A stretch of 64,000 nucleotides of DNA from Sordaria brevicollis (taxonomy: Eukaryota > Ascomycota > Sordariomycetes > Sordariales > Sordariaceae), in contig JAUTDP010000003.1 of the NCBI GenBank assembly GCA_033439795.1, positions 1,860,001 through 1,924,000 of the forward strand. Direction: 5' to 3'. The translations under genes and the position numbers were made by a program. Below, one piece after another: positions 37,301 to 47,308 of this stretch. How positions within the stretch are numbered: the first letter of the stretch is position 1; every line of letters starts with the position of its first letter. Under the pieces are notes generated by a model that made no database searches, was not told the DNA's origin, and worked only from the letters and a program-made list of their open reading frames with translations.

Positions 37301-37600
37301 CCTCGCTTCCTTCTCCGCCAGCTCCTTCGCCTTCTTCTTCTCCCTCGCCAATCGGGCTTTGTTGGCCGACTTCTGCTTGTCGAGTTCCTTCCGGATGCGC
37401 TCTTGTTCTTCGAGCTCTAGGCGACGCTGCTCGGCTTTGGACAGCTTGGGCTGTTTCGTGGCTTGCTTGTAGAGTTTCTTGGCTTGTTTGGATGTCATTG
37501 CTTTGGGTCTGGAAGACGAAGAGTCGGAGGAGTCGCGCGCGATTAGGCCTTGCATGCCCAGGGCGTTGGGCACGATGGTGAAGGTGTTTTGGCGCGGCAT
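34400..37600 (-). CDS. Large disordered protein with SQ motifs and coiled coil
   Basis: Intronless 1066-residue protein starting at an ATG in good context (CACCATGC) at 37600. A basic N-terminal helix (about residues 40-110, KKLYKQATKQ then EKEARRKRGLPLVDVHPSQD) leads to an Arg-rich SRFVRVGFGN segment. A long Pro/Ser/Thr/Lys-rich disordered stretch follows. Two similar motifs, LLPSPSQELRELEENI near 587 and LLFSSQDIRELES near 673, sit in the middle. A highly charged Lys/Ala/Glu coiled coil spans about 840-935. The C-terminus is acidic (LSWLDEDDIDDF). Several SQ/TQ sites recall substrates of the ATM/ATR-type kinases Tel1/Mec1, and nuclear localisation is likely from the basic patches. Both are inference. 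I do not recognise the family and assign no function. Confidence 0.8.
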   Translation of the reverse strand: MPRQNTFTIVPNALGMQGLIARDSSDSSSSRPKAMTSKQAKKLYKQATKQPKLSKAEQRRLELEEQERIRKELDKQKSANKARLAREKKKAKELAEKEARRKRGLPLVDVHPSQDTISRFVRVGFGNAGAGVKRDVGGNVKSDNGEGQSKAVPPERDGANKENVPNGGAEVGEGPRKRPRLDEGSQSARQDAGMISTKEDIQRMDDNNRPSKPRNTPQAQPKLRDENGAVTTNSNRFPEDKTKDERLDKARLDRTAHGSLPPNITNEGMPATEGKTESVNLRDDQPRQPVKEVPRTNGAAKTGPSSSKDRIQSSEEIVMLPLPKPIRTHPDRHLEDMGLSRPRTDKHVSQPKGQEAPASKPAPARKVINRLPTGMRARPALGETHGNRSTPSNLAKEMVPPEGDKNRAVVNQVKQQQESQENSQPKLSNSTPKPAVVVAAVGATKPLPPPQPHASPMPPPQRPTTGPSPNPAKSTPPVAQYPAVAPANSSKPLSTASNPSKFASPYRSMGPPAFVPQRPSPGPSRFRKPTVSPSNGGIQKPRFLPRNHPTTSARASPSGSIGRSAVPSNNAPPTSTQLFVMSHLDDLLPSPSQELRELEENIQPTPVSRPPVFKPSSLEQGPPTAMATKSALAPGPRRFVRQTSNVQIAPPQPRMQPVEDDFFPFLSTQDLLFSSQDIRELESGTPSKADTRKEPLRPPSLKSTPNTTTSSPPIISNNGHGPSQLATATPGPNSVVLSQKPPEEAHPSSNPSQRTSTTSTPKATPALGQNPTNNSSPTLPPIPPTPAAPERAPAPPPQSPPRTHWFGSSGVGIQILLAAAESKKTFKEDEERRQEKARRARVAEERRKRVAEVKEAKAKKAAEAKAKREEAKAKREEEAKKKKAAAEAKAKQEEEAKKKKAAEERARELDRIRRQGEEIARMKMPSARTPSIVKPVGQGNHAQQASPVVKAAVEAAAAAAGQGNSQVKRQPTLAPQPQQQPQVTKTSSTPRPKSSIAGQYQIPQPEPPEVPQMLPPPPASQETDYGDDDIEDTLGELGLPGGIGLTQFLGPDRDLSWLDEDDIDDF

Positions 37601-38032
37601 GGTGACATGTTGCGGGGAGTGGTGGTTATTGGCGATGGTGTTGGTGATTGATTGGGAGGATGATGGAGGGAGGAAGTTGGATCAAATGAAAATCAGATGG
37701 TGGACATATGGATTGCAGATGGCGGAGGGTTGTTAGTGCAGAAGACCCCAACTGTTAGAGCGCGTTACAGTGCTTGCATTTGTGTTGGAGAAGTCGCGCT
37801 TGGGTTTGGCGAGGTTCGCGAAAGAGGAGGGACATCACGTGAGACTGGGTGGGGCTGGGGCAGAAGTATCGATTGTTGTGTCTTACACCTAGTACAGCAG
37901 ATTTCACTAACAATTATCACTGTATCAAGGTACCTGAGTGTCTTCGCATCCCTGCCGTCTCCATCTGTCCATTCGTCATCCCCATTTAACGACTCCATCT
38001 CCAACTTCCCAATGTAAACAAACCACCACCAC
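37601..38032. other. Spacer between the HET gene 3' end and the 1066-residue gene
   Basis: Contains the 5' region of the disordered-protein gene and the 3' region of the HET gene. No clear motif and no gene seen. Confidence 0.5.
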
Positions 38033-40126
38033 CTACTTCCCCAACGTGCTACTCGACATACTCGCCGCCGCCGAATTGAAATACCTCTCCCTCCCCATTG
38101 CGGCTGTTGCCAGCTTCTCGTGTCGCTGTATCTGAGCGGCCCTCGCCATCTTGTGCATGTGCGAATCCTGGGTGCGGATGGGGATGATGGCTGGCAGCGC
38201 ACGCAGCTTGCTCGTCGATGCCTCGACCTGGACGTTGAACACTGGCTGACCCTCATAATACCCTTTCTTGGCACTCCCCTTGCACTTGACGAATCCATCC
38301 GCGTCCGTCTTGCCCTCGGTCGGCGGATCGAACTCGACCTTGACCGACGCCTGCGCCTGCGCCTCTCCCTCGCCGCCGCCGTGAACGAGATGTAGCCGGC
38401 ACCAGACCAAGATCCTCAACGCCCCCAGCCCGTCCCTCCTCGTCGTCACAAACGTCGCGCAACACTCAAAGTTCCTCGACCCCTGACTCAAGAACAACAT
38501 GCGCTCCCCGTCCCAGCTTTCCTCAGGCTGGAACTGGCTTGGATGCGGCCGGAACTTGATGTCCTCCATCGCCTTAAACACCTGCGACAAGTTAAACGCC
38601 CACCGATGACTCGACCCCAACATGGTCGACGCCACCAGCGACACCGTCTTGGTGATATAAAACACCCTGCTCTTTGTCAGCTCCGGCTGCCTTACCCCGG
38701 GCCCCGTCGACCACGCCGGCAAGCTCCTCGGCAGCACACGACAATACAAATCCGAGCCATGCTGCTGCAAAAACACCCCAATCGCCTTCCCCCTGTCGCT
38801 CCTCCGATAACACCCCAAATCCAGTATATACGTCCCCTTAACCCCGACACTCCCGCTCCGCAACCCATCACCCGGCGCCGGCGTGATCCGCAGTCCTTTA
38901 CTCGTAATCAAACACTCGGCGTTATACAACGGGTTTCCCCAGTTAACAACATCCCCACAACTAGCAAACTCCCTCGGACTAGGCGCCAATATACCCCAAT
39001 GCTTTTGATGTTGCCCCGACCCTTCTTCATCACCCGTAATCCTCCAAGCAAAAAGACTAAAATCATTCGTCTCCTTGACTATCTCCTCCTGCAGTCTTGT
39101 AAACGCTTTGTCTCCCTCGCCATAAAGCAGCGGGATCTGCACGTCAAAAATCCCCAGCAGGCAATACGCCATGTCCTCGGGTCTGGTCGTCACCCGGGAC
39201 GAGGCCCACGACATGCGCTGCGCGACGGGGATGGTGGGCAATAGGGCGCTGTTGTCGAGGACGGATTCGTCGATTTGCGTGATTTCGGATAGGATGGCTT
39301 TGAGGGCGGATTTCTCGCCGACGAATTCCCATGCGTTGTTGTAGAAGCCCATCCGGGAGGGGGCGATGAGTTCTTGGAGGGTCCAGCCGCGGGTGAACCA
39401 GCGGCAGGATTTGAAGAGGGAGACTTTGGTGGAGTGGGGGAGGTGGGATATTCGGGTGGCTTGGGTGTGGGATGATGTTGTTGATGATGTGATTGCGCCG
39501 GTGGTGGTGGAGATGGTGATGCTGACGTTGCTTCCGACGTTACTCCCATCCTCCCACCATTCTTCTCTGTCTCCGGTCTTGAGATGCGAATTCGAGTTTC
39601 GCCCACTCTGTCCATGTCCATGTCCATGTCCATATCCATCCTTGCCATGATGTCCGCTCCCATCCCGCCCATGCCCCTTCCCATTATCCTCCCCCTTCCT
39701 TTTCCCTCCCTCAATCTTCCCCTCCCCTCCCTTCCCATTACCTTTCCCCTCCCCCGCCTCAACCTCACTGGGGATCGATTCCAAATCCTCCAACCAAGCA
39801 AAACAAACCCTCGCCCCCCTATACCACCCCCACATGCTATTAATCGCCTCCGTCAGCTCCGCGCTGGACGATTTATCAATGCAGCACGTGTCCACCCACG
39901 CCCATTCGATGCCCGACCTTTTTGCGCGGGCGCAAGTCTGCTTGATCTTGTTCCAGCCTTTCTTTTGGGAGAGTTGGGAAGGGGATAAAGTGGTTAGGTC
40001 TTGAAAGGTAACTTCGTCGAGGGGGGAGGGGTACCAGGTGTGGGAGAGGATGGCGTAGGGGGGGAGGTGGGTGGGGGGGACTAGGAAGTTGGAGAGGGTG
40101 TGGGTGGTGGTGTTTAGCAAGCGCAT
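38033..40126 (-). CDS. HET-domain protein (heterokaryon incompatibility)
   Basis: Intronless 697-residue protein starting at the ATG at 40126. The HET domain begins almost at the N-terminus: PPYAILSHTW (22-31), EVTFQDL (38-44), WVDTCCIDKSSSAELTEAIN (77-96) and ARVCFAWLEDL (105-115). It resumes after a long insertion with FKSCRWFTRGWTLQELIAP (238-256). The EVTFQDL and TRGWTLQEL features are typical of HET-E-like proteins, followed by the usual RPEDMAYCLLGIFDVQIPLLYGEG stretch (315-338). No NACHT or WD40 region follows. The C-terminal 330 residues resemble the uncharacterised tail of stand-alone HET proteins. HET domains trigger cell death on non-self recognition, and whether this one does is inference. 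The insertion (about 121-236) is Gly/His/Lys/Ser/Thr-rich and unusual. Confidence 0.9.
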   Translation of the reverse strand: MRLLNTTTHTLSNFLVPPTHLPPYAILSHTWYPSPLDEVTFQDLTTLSPSQLSQKKGWNKIKQTCARAKRSGIEWAWVDTCCIDKSSSAELTEAINSMWGWYRGARVCFAWLEDLESIPSEVEAGEGKGNGKGGEGKIEGGKRKGEDNGKGHGRDGSGHHGKDGYGHGHGHGQSGRNSNSHLKTGDREEWWEDGSNVGSNVSITISTTTGAITSSTTSSHTQATRISHLPHSTKVSLFKSCRWFTRGWTLQELIAPSRMGFYNNAWEFVGEKSALKAILSEITQIDESVLDNSALLPTIPVAQRMSWASSRVTTRPEDMAYCLLGIFDVQIPLLYGEGDKAFTRLQEEIVKETNDFSLFAWRITGDEEGSGQHQKHWGILAPSPREFASCGDVVNWGNPLYNAECLITSKGLRITPAPGDGLRSGSVGVKGTYILDLGCYRRSDRGKAIGVFLQQHGSDLYCRVLPRSLPAWSTGPGVRQPELTKSRVFYITKTVSLVASTMLGSSHRWAFNLSQVFKAMEDIKFRPHPSQFQPEESWDGERMLFLSQGSRNFECCATFVTTRRDGLGALRILVWCRLHLVHGGGEGEAQAQASVKVEFDPPTEGKTDADGFVKCKGSAKKGYYEGQPVFNVQVEASTSKLRALPAIIPIRTQDSHMHKMARAAQIQRHEKLATAAMGRERYFNSAAASMSSSTLGK

Positions 40127-43100
40127 TGTGAGGTTTGCGGGGGGATATGTTACTCGAGGGCCAAGATATGTGGAGGTTGGAGATGAAGATTGGAGAAGTT
40201 GACGACTGAGGAAGACGGATGGGAAAGGAGAGAAAGGGAAAAGAAATATTCTTTGCTGTTGTCGGCTTTAGAGGTAAGAAAGTCAGAGACGGCTGAACCC
40301 TAAACGTCTGGAACAGGGGAGCACGCCATCTCACCAAGCCACGCCCACGCCCACGCCCACGATGCACGATGCGCGATGCGGTTACACCCACGCATGTGGT
40401 TAAAGTCCGAGCCCGTTGTGCCGCCCTCGCCAAGTGGTGAGATGCTGACCACATCCCGGCGCATATCCTCCTGCTTATGGCTTAGTTGGCGCTGTTATTC
40501 ACCGGGAAGGATTTGGGGACTGGCATCAGCGTGTGGCGCAACTCTAGAGAGTTTTGTTTACTTTCTCCTCTTGGCACCTACTCTCTTCTCTCCTGAACCT
40601 TCCCACCTTTTCTTTTCTCTCAATTTCGTTCTCATGAGAGCTTCGCCCTCTGATGATTTCCTCTTATGTGTTCGTTTTCTTACCTGTTTTGTTTCCCATG
40701 CGGCTTGACTTCCTTCTTTCCGGACACTCTGCCTGCTGTTTGCGGTTCGTGTTGAGCAAAGAAGATTGATCTTGTCGTTGACAAGTACTTGCGATTGACA
40801 AACATACTATCTTACCTAACTTTGCTCATATAGTGCTTGCTTAACGCAAAGGCTGTCTGCTTGGCATACATGTATGCAACATGTTAGAATAACAAGAAGC
40901 GAAGCAAAGACTACAACAGCAAGCAGAGCATCAGGCGATTGCCTGCAATCCACGGAGCCTCCGTCCAGAGGACATTTAAGAAGGTGAGGCACCTCAGGTC
41001 ATTGCACCCGTCTGGTCGCGGTACCATTGCAACTTTCTGGTCCAAACTCAAGAGATTCCTATATTACCCCTTTGTTCAACTGTGTTCACGGCCATGGTCG
41101 CTACGTCGTCAGCTGGATATATCCAAAGCAGCACTGGTTGACCTGCTCGTCTCCTCGACTCCGCTCAGACTGGACAGACAGTCGGTTATGACCTAGATGT
41201 AGCTGGTTGTTACTATATACCATTCTCGTCAACCTCACTAAAGACAAGCTTACAGTCCTCTATATACCAACCCGCCAACTACAATGCCTAACCAACCTAC
41301 TTCGATACTCACCATAACATAAGACCACCAAGACGAAAGTGATTCACTTCGAATCCGTATGTCGACAGAACAAAACCACGCGAGAGCAACCCACCCCTCG
41401 CATTCCAAATCCGTGGCCTCTTCCCCAACACAAATCTTCAACCCAAGGCGGAGTCTGCCGGGCCGCTTGGCGCCAACATGCCTGCCCTTTATACACCACG
41501 ATGGGGCCAAAATTACTGCCCCAAATCCCTCGCGTGTAGCCAACACAGCCACGTACCTCGCCAAATAAGTGCCGGTGTGCCGGCGTGTGCAGACTATCTA
41601 TCCTACGAAACAGAAAGTCACGCGGCTAGGCCTCTTTGCGGTGGTCGTCGACAAGATCCGGCAGTAGACCCACACTGAGAATCCGCCTCTGAGTGTCCGA
41701 CTTCCACGCCTTACTTACAGGCACATCACGATCAAGAGTGACTACGGTATGGTGGAATGGAACATACCTACCTCCACAAGCCTAGCTCATCCCTATATCT
41801 TACCCTGGCTGCTGCGCACACTTCCTTTCTCCGTCCTTCGCACAACAACATATATCCTACCTTACACCTAACGGCGCCCTTGCACCGTGATATCACCTAG
41901 TCTATGCTGTGAGGAAGTCAGGTAGCAAACACGCTCCGGGCGAGGGGCTTCGTTTCCGTGGCTATATACCAGGTATGCATGTACCTATCTCAAACAAACT
42001 TACAACTATTGACGAGCGGATCACAATGTCCGTGGCCGTTGCTTCGACGACATCCTGATTTTGACCAGCCGCAGGAGCTGTGGCATCATGTTAAGCAGTC
42101 TTGATCCTGCAAGTCAACCAAGATCATGCCATGAGAGCTAGAAGCGGGGAAAACCTGCTGCAAGGACATCCGGGAGATACTTGGGAAGTTGGAGAAAGGG
42201 GCTGTCGGATGATGGACAGCCACAAGTATTGTTCGTTCTCTGCGGAACTGGTCTTGCCTCGCCCATCTCCTTGACATGAGAAGCTGCTGATTATTGATCC
42301 CCGGCCAATAACATGATTGATCTGTATAAGATCTCAACCAACTTCGACCCGCATTAGGACTTCGGCTAGGAGATTTTATTGCGTGAAGCACGCGGCAAGG
42401 GCTCATGCAGCAACTGTTATTTCTGCCTCTTGCGCTTCGGACAGCGTACAATAACGGTAGTTTCACACGGTGCATCCTTGTGAGTACGTGTGTCTTCCGG
42501 GGACCTTCACGCTGTCTTGGCCTCCACCAATCGGGCATTGCGTGGTGCTATCCACCATGGGCGCATCTCGAGATCTAGACCCCTTAAATTGCCATGTGGC
42601 TGTGAGACTAGTATATGCCCGGCTAGACTGTTCAGACGACATTTCAGCTTCATCCCGTCACTCTGATTGCCTGATACGGAACAATTATTCTAGAAAGGTG
42701 GACGTCCCGATCACCATAAAAGTGTATGGCTCCTTTGTTGGGGCCGGAGAACCACGGATTTCCCAACAATTGTCCTGGTGTTGGCGGTGGTCTCATGAAT
42801 ACCTGGCGGATCATGATGTCGGACTGGAGGTCTGGAGTCTGGAAGCACACATGTTAACCTTTTCTACATACACCGCGTTCGATGCTAAGGAGCCAAAAGA
42901 CCATGCTTGGCGTTTTCCCTACCTCCCTATGCTTCTATAGATATCTCCCTTGTCATCAACCCTCCTTTATCTCAACAACCAGCTCCAGACCTACCTCACC
43001 TTCATATTCTCCCCCACCTACCTCTGCGTTCTCCTGCGGGACGTTTTACCATGCCCCGTCCCCGAGTCAACACTCGACTTACAAAAAGGCACTACTAAAA

Positions 43101-43324
43101 GAGCATCCATCAATCTTAACTTCCAGAATCCGTGGAAAGGTAGGTAGAACCCGTCATCGTAGCCCCAACTCCAACCTTTCTTTCAATCTAATACTTTGGC
43201 GTCGCAGAATCACGATGCCCATCACAGGAAAGTGGACAGATAGCAAGGACTGAGTGCCCGGGACGAACTCATTCCTAAAGACCCGCGCCGCTCAGGAAAC
43301 CAGAATCACGCCAGAACCTCCAAG
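40127..43324. other. 3.2-kb intergenic region
   Basis: Upstream of the HET gene. It includes a CACGCC repeat (40337-40361) and several CCTACC-rich stretches. Open frames of 60-156 codons occur on both strands (for example 42470-42940 plus and 42086-42538 minus), but none has coding character or a known motif. No supported gene. Confidence 0.5.
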
Positions 43325-43782
43325 ATGGCCACTCCCAGGCGCAAGCGTCGTGAGCACAAGGAGCTCCGCCGTCTGATGGAGACGACTGACGAGGACAGCG
43401 GACACCGGACCCTCGTCCCCTCCTGTCCCTCCGAAGTCGATCACCCAGGCCACCCAGTGCACTATAGCCAAGGGAAGGACAGGTATATGGTCGACACACC
43501 CCGTGACCCCGTCGCGGATTCTGTGATCTTCGCAACGCCCTCTAGAAGAAGGTTGTTGCGAATGATCCCGGCAGCGACAACTTTCGTCGCAAGTTCCACG
43601 ATCTCCAGCCGCCAGCGTGCCGCCAAGGAGTTCGTTTACGCCTATGAGTATTGCCAGGACGAAGATAAAGAGGACCTGAGAAGTGCGACAAGACCATCTA
43701 CGAGTTCCGCAACTGGGACGAATCCGATGAGGAGCATTCCGAAGAGGATACCGAGATGCCCTTGGAGGATAGTCTTTATTAA
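43325..43782 (+). pseudogene. Frame-shifted gene relic
   Basis: Coding-like sequence jumps between frames, as in a gene broken by small indels. One frame from the ATG at 43325 gives a basic start (TPRRKRREHKELRRLMETT) and runs to FATPS. A second frame then gives KKVVANDPGSDNFRRKF. The first frame resumes with AKEFVYAYEYCQDEDKED. A third frame gives EKCDKTIYEFRNWDESDEE and stops at 43782. It keeps normal CA/TG content, so it is not RIP-mutated. The family is unknown. It may belong with the retrotransposon relic that follows. Confidence 0.4.
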
Positions 43783-44539
43783 GCTTATCTCCAATATTTT
43801 AAATATAATTGTAATAGACGGGTGCGGAATCGAATTCCGTGACATCAAAAAGTCTATAAAGGAACGTTGCTTCCATGCCCGGCACAACCACATTAGGCAA
43901 GAAGAAGGAGAGTGTACGACCCGGCCAAATACGGCTTCGGCTATGACCACCGGTGTTTGTTTTTCGCGAGCCCGAAGGTACTACTTTGAGGCCAATCCCA
44001 ATCTCACAGCAATAGAGGTATCTATCTGGGTACAGGACCCACTCGAATCATTCCGATAGCATGAGGCAGAACAAATCTCACAAAGTCCCAAGCAACGTGA
44101 GGTAGCAGCGTCTACGGAAACCTCACCGCGATATACTTCATGCCGTTGCTTTGCCGTCTCCCCATGCTCTAGGAACTTTCCAAGTGGGCAAGGGTTTGAC
44201 GTAGTTGTTGTGGCAGGTAGGGCAGGACAGTTAGTCTGCTTGTCATCAATACGCTCGACGCCTCGCCAAAGGAAAGGAGCAGTCTGCTACATGTACCGAG
44301 AGGCACCTCTGGGACAGCACCGTCAGGCAGGGCACCATCAGGAACCCAATACTCCGGACATACCCGCCATGAACATAAAGACACGAACAGAACAAAGAAG
44401 GCTGAAGCGATGGGAAGGTCGAGCTACGCTACATTACAGTCTTTGTGGACGGGTCGATCATTGTTTTGTGACCCGTCTTTGTCTGTGGCTGGATTCCAAC
44501 ATGAAGCGTGCCTACCACAGCTAAGATATCTGGGGCCGA

Positions 44540-44892
44540 ACTCGGGGCCTGGACTAAGGTGAGCGTCCGCGTAGACTACAGAGGGCTCAACGATGTCACG
44601 TTCAGGACCCGCTGCCCCTGGGCTCCGGCCTTTGAATCAAGGAGACGCTCGATACCATCTTCCAGGGCGCCCCTCTTCAGCAAGGTCAATGTCATCGTCG
44701 CCTACCGTCCTGAACGAGATATGAAGGACAGGAAGGTATCTCTACAGAGATTTGATCGCACAAGTTGGCTTGTTCGAATCTATCCATGTCTACAGCCTTT
44801 CCTTCGCTCTAGAGGTTGTCCTGGTGACGTTCCAAAACTATATCAACGACATTCTCCACGATGGACGTTGAGGTTGCTGAATGCCAGACTCT
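44540..44892 (+). pseudogene. Ty3/gypsy reverse-transcriptase fragment, not RIP-mutated
   Basis: Across shifting frames the plus strand gives gypsy RT landmarks. VRVDYRGLNDVT is near 44560, IKETLDTIFQGAPLFSKVNVI near 44640-44695, and FQNYINDILHD near 44830-44860. The first and last match the RT palm entry and the FQxxINxxL motif. Frame shifts and missing parts show decay by indels. CA/TG dinucleotides are common, unlike every other retrotransposon here, so it escaped or predates RIP. Bases 43783-44539 and 44893-45310 hold only short decayed frames. Confidence 0.65.
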
Positions 44893-45313
44893 GACCGTCC
44901 TATGCGTTGAAGATGCTCCTATCCATCATCCATAGGTTGTTTTGGTGGTGTTGGTTACTAGAGGTATTCCCTAACCACATCTATCAGGTCCTGATCTTGA
45001 CGCACAAGTACGACATGACCAGGATTTATAGTCCACGTAGAAAATAGGCAGAGAGGCCGTTATTCTCCGCTCTTGATGAGTTCCTATATATTATTGAACG
45101 TCCTTACCTACTCGCCTTCAACCTACCTACCTACCTACCTACGTACATAACAACATTTCGTGACAAATATACAACACTTATCTCCCAACAGTCCAACTGC
45201 ACGGAACGACCAGTCGACGACACCACAAGAAGACCTATCTTCACCCGGTATGCGACGCCCGCGCTTAGAGGGCCGGGACTCGCCCACGATGCCGCTCGGT
45301 GCGGTGCATTCTC

Positions 45314-45515
45314 CACCTGGCCAACCGACTGGACCCAGTCTGGCTTCCCTCGTCCAGCTGCTCATCCGCAAGGCCCAGGGTCATGGCAGCTGTTCGAATT
45401 GCTACGCTCTCAGTTGCATCCTGCACCTGGCCAACAGACCTGCCTAGCCTTTCTCGTTCAGCTGCTCCTTCGCAAGGCCCAGGGACACGGCAGTTGTTCC
45501 AACTGCTATGCCTTC
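45314..45515 (+). repeat. Tandem duplication encoding a CxxC peptide
   Basis: Two adjacent copies (about 45314-45412 and 45423-45515; matching points 104 bases apart) share CAGCTGCTC...CGCAAGGCCCAGGG...GGCAG.TGTTC. In different frames both encode nearly the same peptide, LVQLLxRKAQGHGSCSNCYA, which contains C-x2-C. Because 104 is not a multiple of three, no single frame reads both. It looks like a duplicated fragment of a once-coding exon. Confidence 0.7.
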
Positions 45516-46016
45516 ATGGAGCGCGAGCACGGCGAGACAGGTCACCGATGTGAGGAAGAGGAAGCCCAGAGGTACGCAAGCGGGCCAGTGTACTTAAGTA
45601 CATGCCCCGGTACAAATCTGAGCTCAGCACCCCCGTGAAGCTCAACCCTCGAGTATCCTGCGCCCGTGATAGTTTGTTGCACTTCTTCTTTTCCTGTCCT
45701 CCAGGGAACAAGGCAGGGTTGGGAATTAGTACTGTACTAATTAGTAGTACTAGAGTACTAGACTTTAATACTAGTACTAGTACTACCCCAATACTAAACT
45801 AGTCCAATACTAGTACTAGACTAGTACTAGACTTTAGTATACTAGAAATACTAATTTTTGAAAATCGATATTTTATAATATTTTTCGATTTATATATATT
45901 CTTTATAAATATTTATATATAAAACTACTTTTCTTTATACTAAAACATTTTTAGTTAATTTATAATTAAGGTTTTGAAAACGGTTATATAAATATAGGTA
46001 TAAATAAGAGCGACTC

Positions 46017-46418
46017 TAACGGGCCCGTAGTGTTTCTTTATCGGGCCCGTTATCCAAATCTTAAATCTCTAAGGTTTCTAACTTTGAAGGCGGGCTACCA
46101 TTTCGAACATAATACCATATTTTTTGTGATTTTTTTCTCTACAAGCCGGTATATCTACCAAAGCTAGAAAACAACCTCAAGGACTACTATTCGCCCGAAT
46201 TTTATTAAATGGAAGTTATATAAGAAGTATTTGGAATAATAATCTATATCTCGGCCTTGAGTGCTCGTATGAGAATGGTTTTGAGTTTGGGACGTAGAGA
46301 AAAAAATAAGAAAAAATCTTATAAAGTTTATTTTTTAGAAAACCCCTTATATCTACTTCTTTTTTAAAATTTCAAAATTTTATAACGGGCCCGATAGAGA
46401 AACACTACGGGCCCGTTA
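46017..46418. mobile_element. TA-flanked MITE with palindromic ends
   Basis: A 402-bp block bounded by 36-bp inverted repeats (46017-46052 and 46383-46418) that differ at one base. Each repeat is itself a partial palindrome, beginning TAACGGGCCCG and ending CGGGCCCGTTA. If the terminal TA is the target site, the insertion is Tc1/mariner-like. The interior is not strongly CA/TG-depleted and has no transposase. Confidence 0.75.
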
Positions 46419-46742
46419 GAATTTCTCATAAATAATTTAAGAAAAATATTATCGAAAATCTAATTAAAAATTTAGAATATACGATTTTTACTTTATAATA
46501 ATATATATTTATATTATATAAAATATTAATATTTTAAAAACCGAAAATACTAATTAGTATTTTTAATAGTACTAAAGTACTAGAGTAGTACTAGAGTAGT
46601 ACTAAATTAGTACTAATTAGTACTTTTAGTATAATTTTTAGCTATATTATTACTAATAAAATATTAAGTTAATAACGGTGAAGCCCGTTGGGTGTGTAAT
46701 AATTCGGATTGTAATAAACGGTTTTTAAATAAATAGGCTTTA

Positions 46743-46993
46743 TATAAGGGGTATAATACAATTAGCACAGATATTAAGTCTTAACGAATCGATAAGGTTC
46801 TACGAAGAGGAAAAGGGAGGAAGGGAAGCGCCCTTTAAGCGGCACTGGCCAATTATCCTTTTAAAGATTGGGTACGGGCTACTCCGCTTACCGTAATAGT
46901 AAGGACTGCAATTAGCGGCCCGATTGGCGGATTATTTAGCGGTACGATTAGTAGTACTAATTAAATTCAATTACGGGCATTAGCCCTATAATA
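46743..46993 (-). repeat. LTR (3' in element orientation), heavily RIP-mutated
   Basis: Aligns end to end with 53942-54192. Starts TATAAGGGG and ends TATAATA on the plus strand, where the other copy has TATAAAGGG and TATGACA. Most CA/TG sites present in the right copy are TA here. Confidence 0.9.
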
Positions 46994-47308
46994 TTAACCC
47001 CCCTCTTTTCCTTTAATTAAAAATACTACGTATAAATAAGTATATAATTACGTAGACCTTAAATATTAAACGACCGGCTATTACCGCGCGTACTTTTAAT
47101 ATATACTCCGCGCTTCTCTCTTTTTTTCTCTCTTTCTCCTCTTTCCTCCTTTAATTTATCGAATAACCAAAATTATAAATATTTATATAAATACGCGCCC
47201 TTATTAACGTACGCTAAATATATCCTTATTATTTTTATTATTATTATTATTATTTCCGTTAATTCCTTTACGAATATATTAATTAACCGTTAATTAATTG
47301 CCGTTAAA

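Noticed and set aside
42470..42940. Plus-strand frame of 156 codons
   Set aside because: No motif and irregular codon use; likely chance in normal-GC intergenic DNA.
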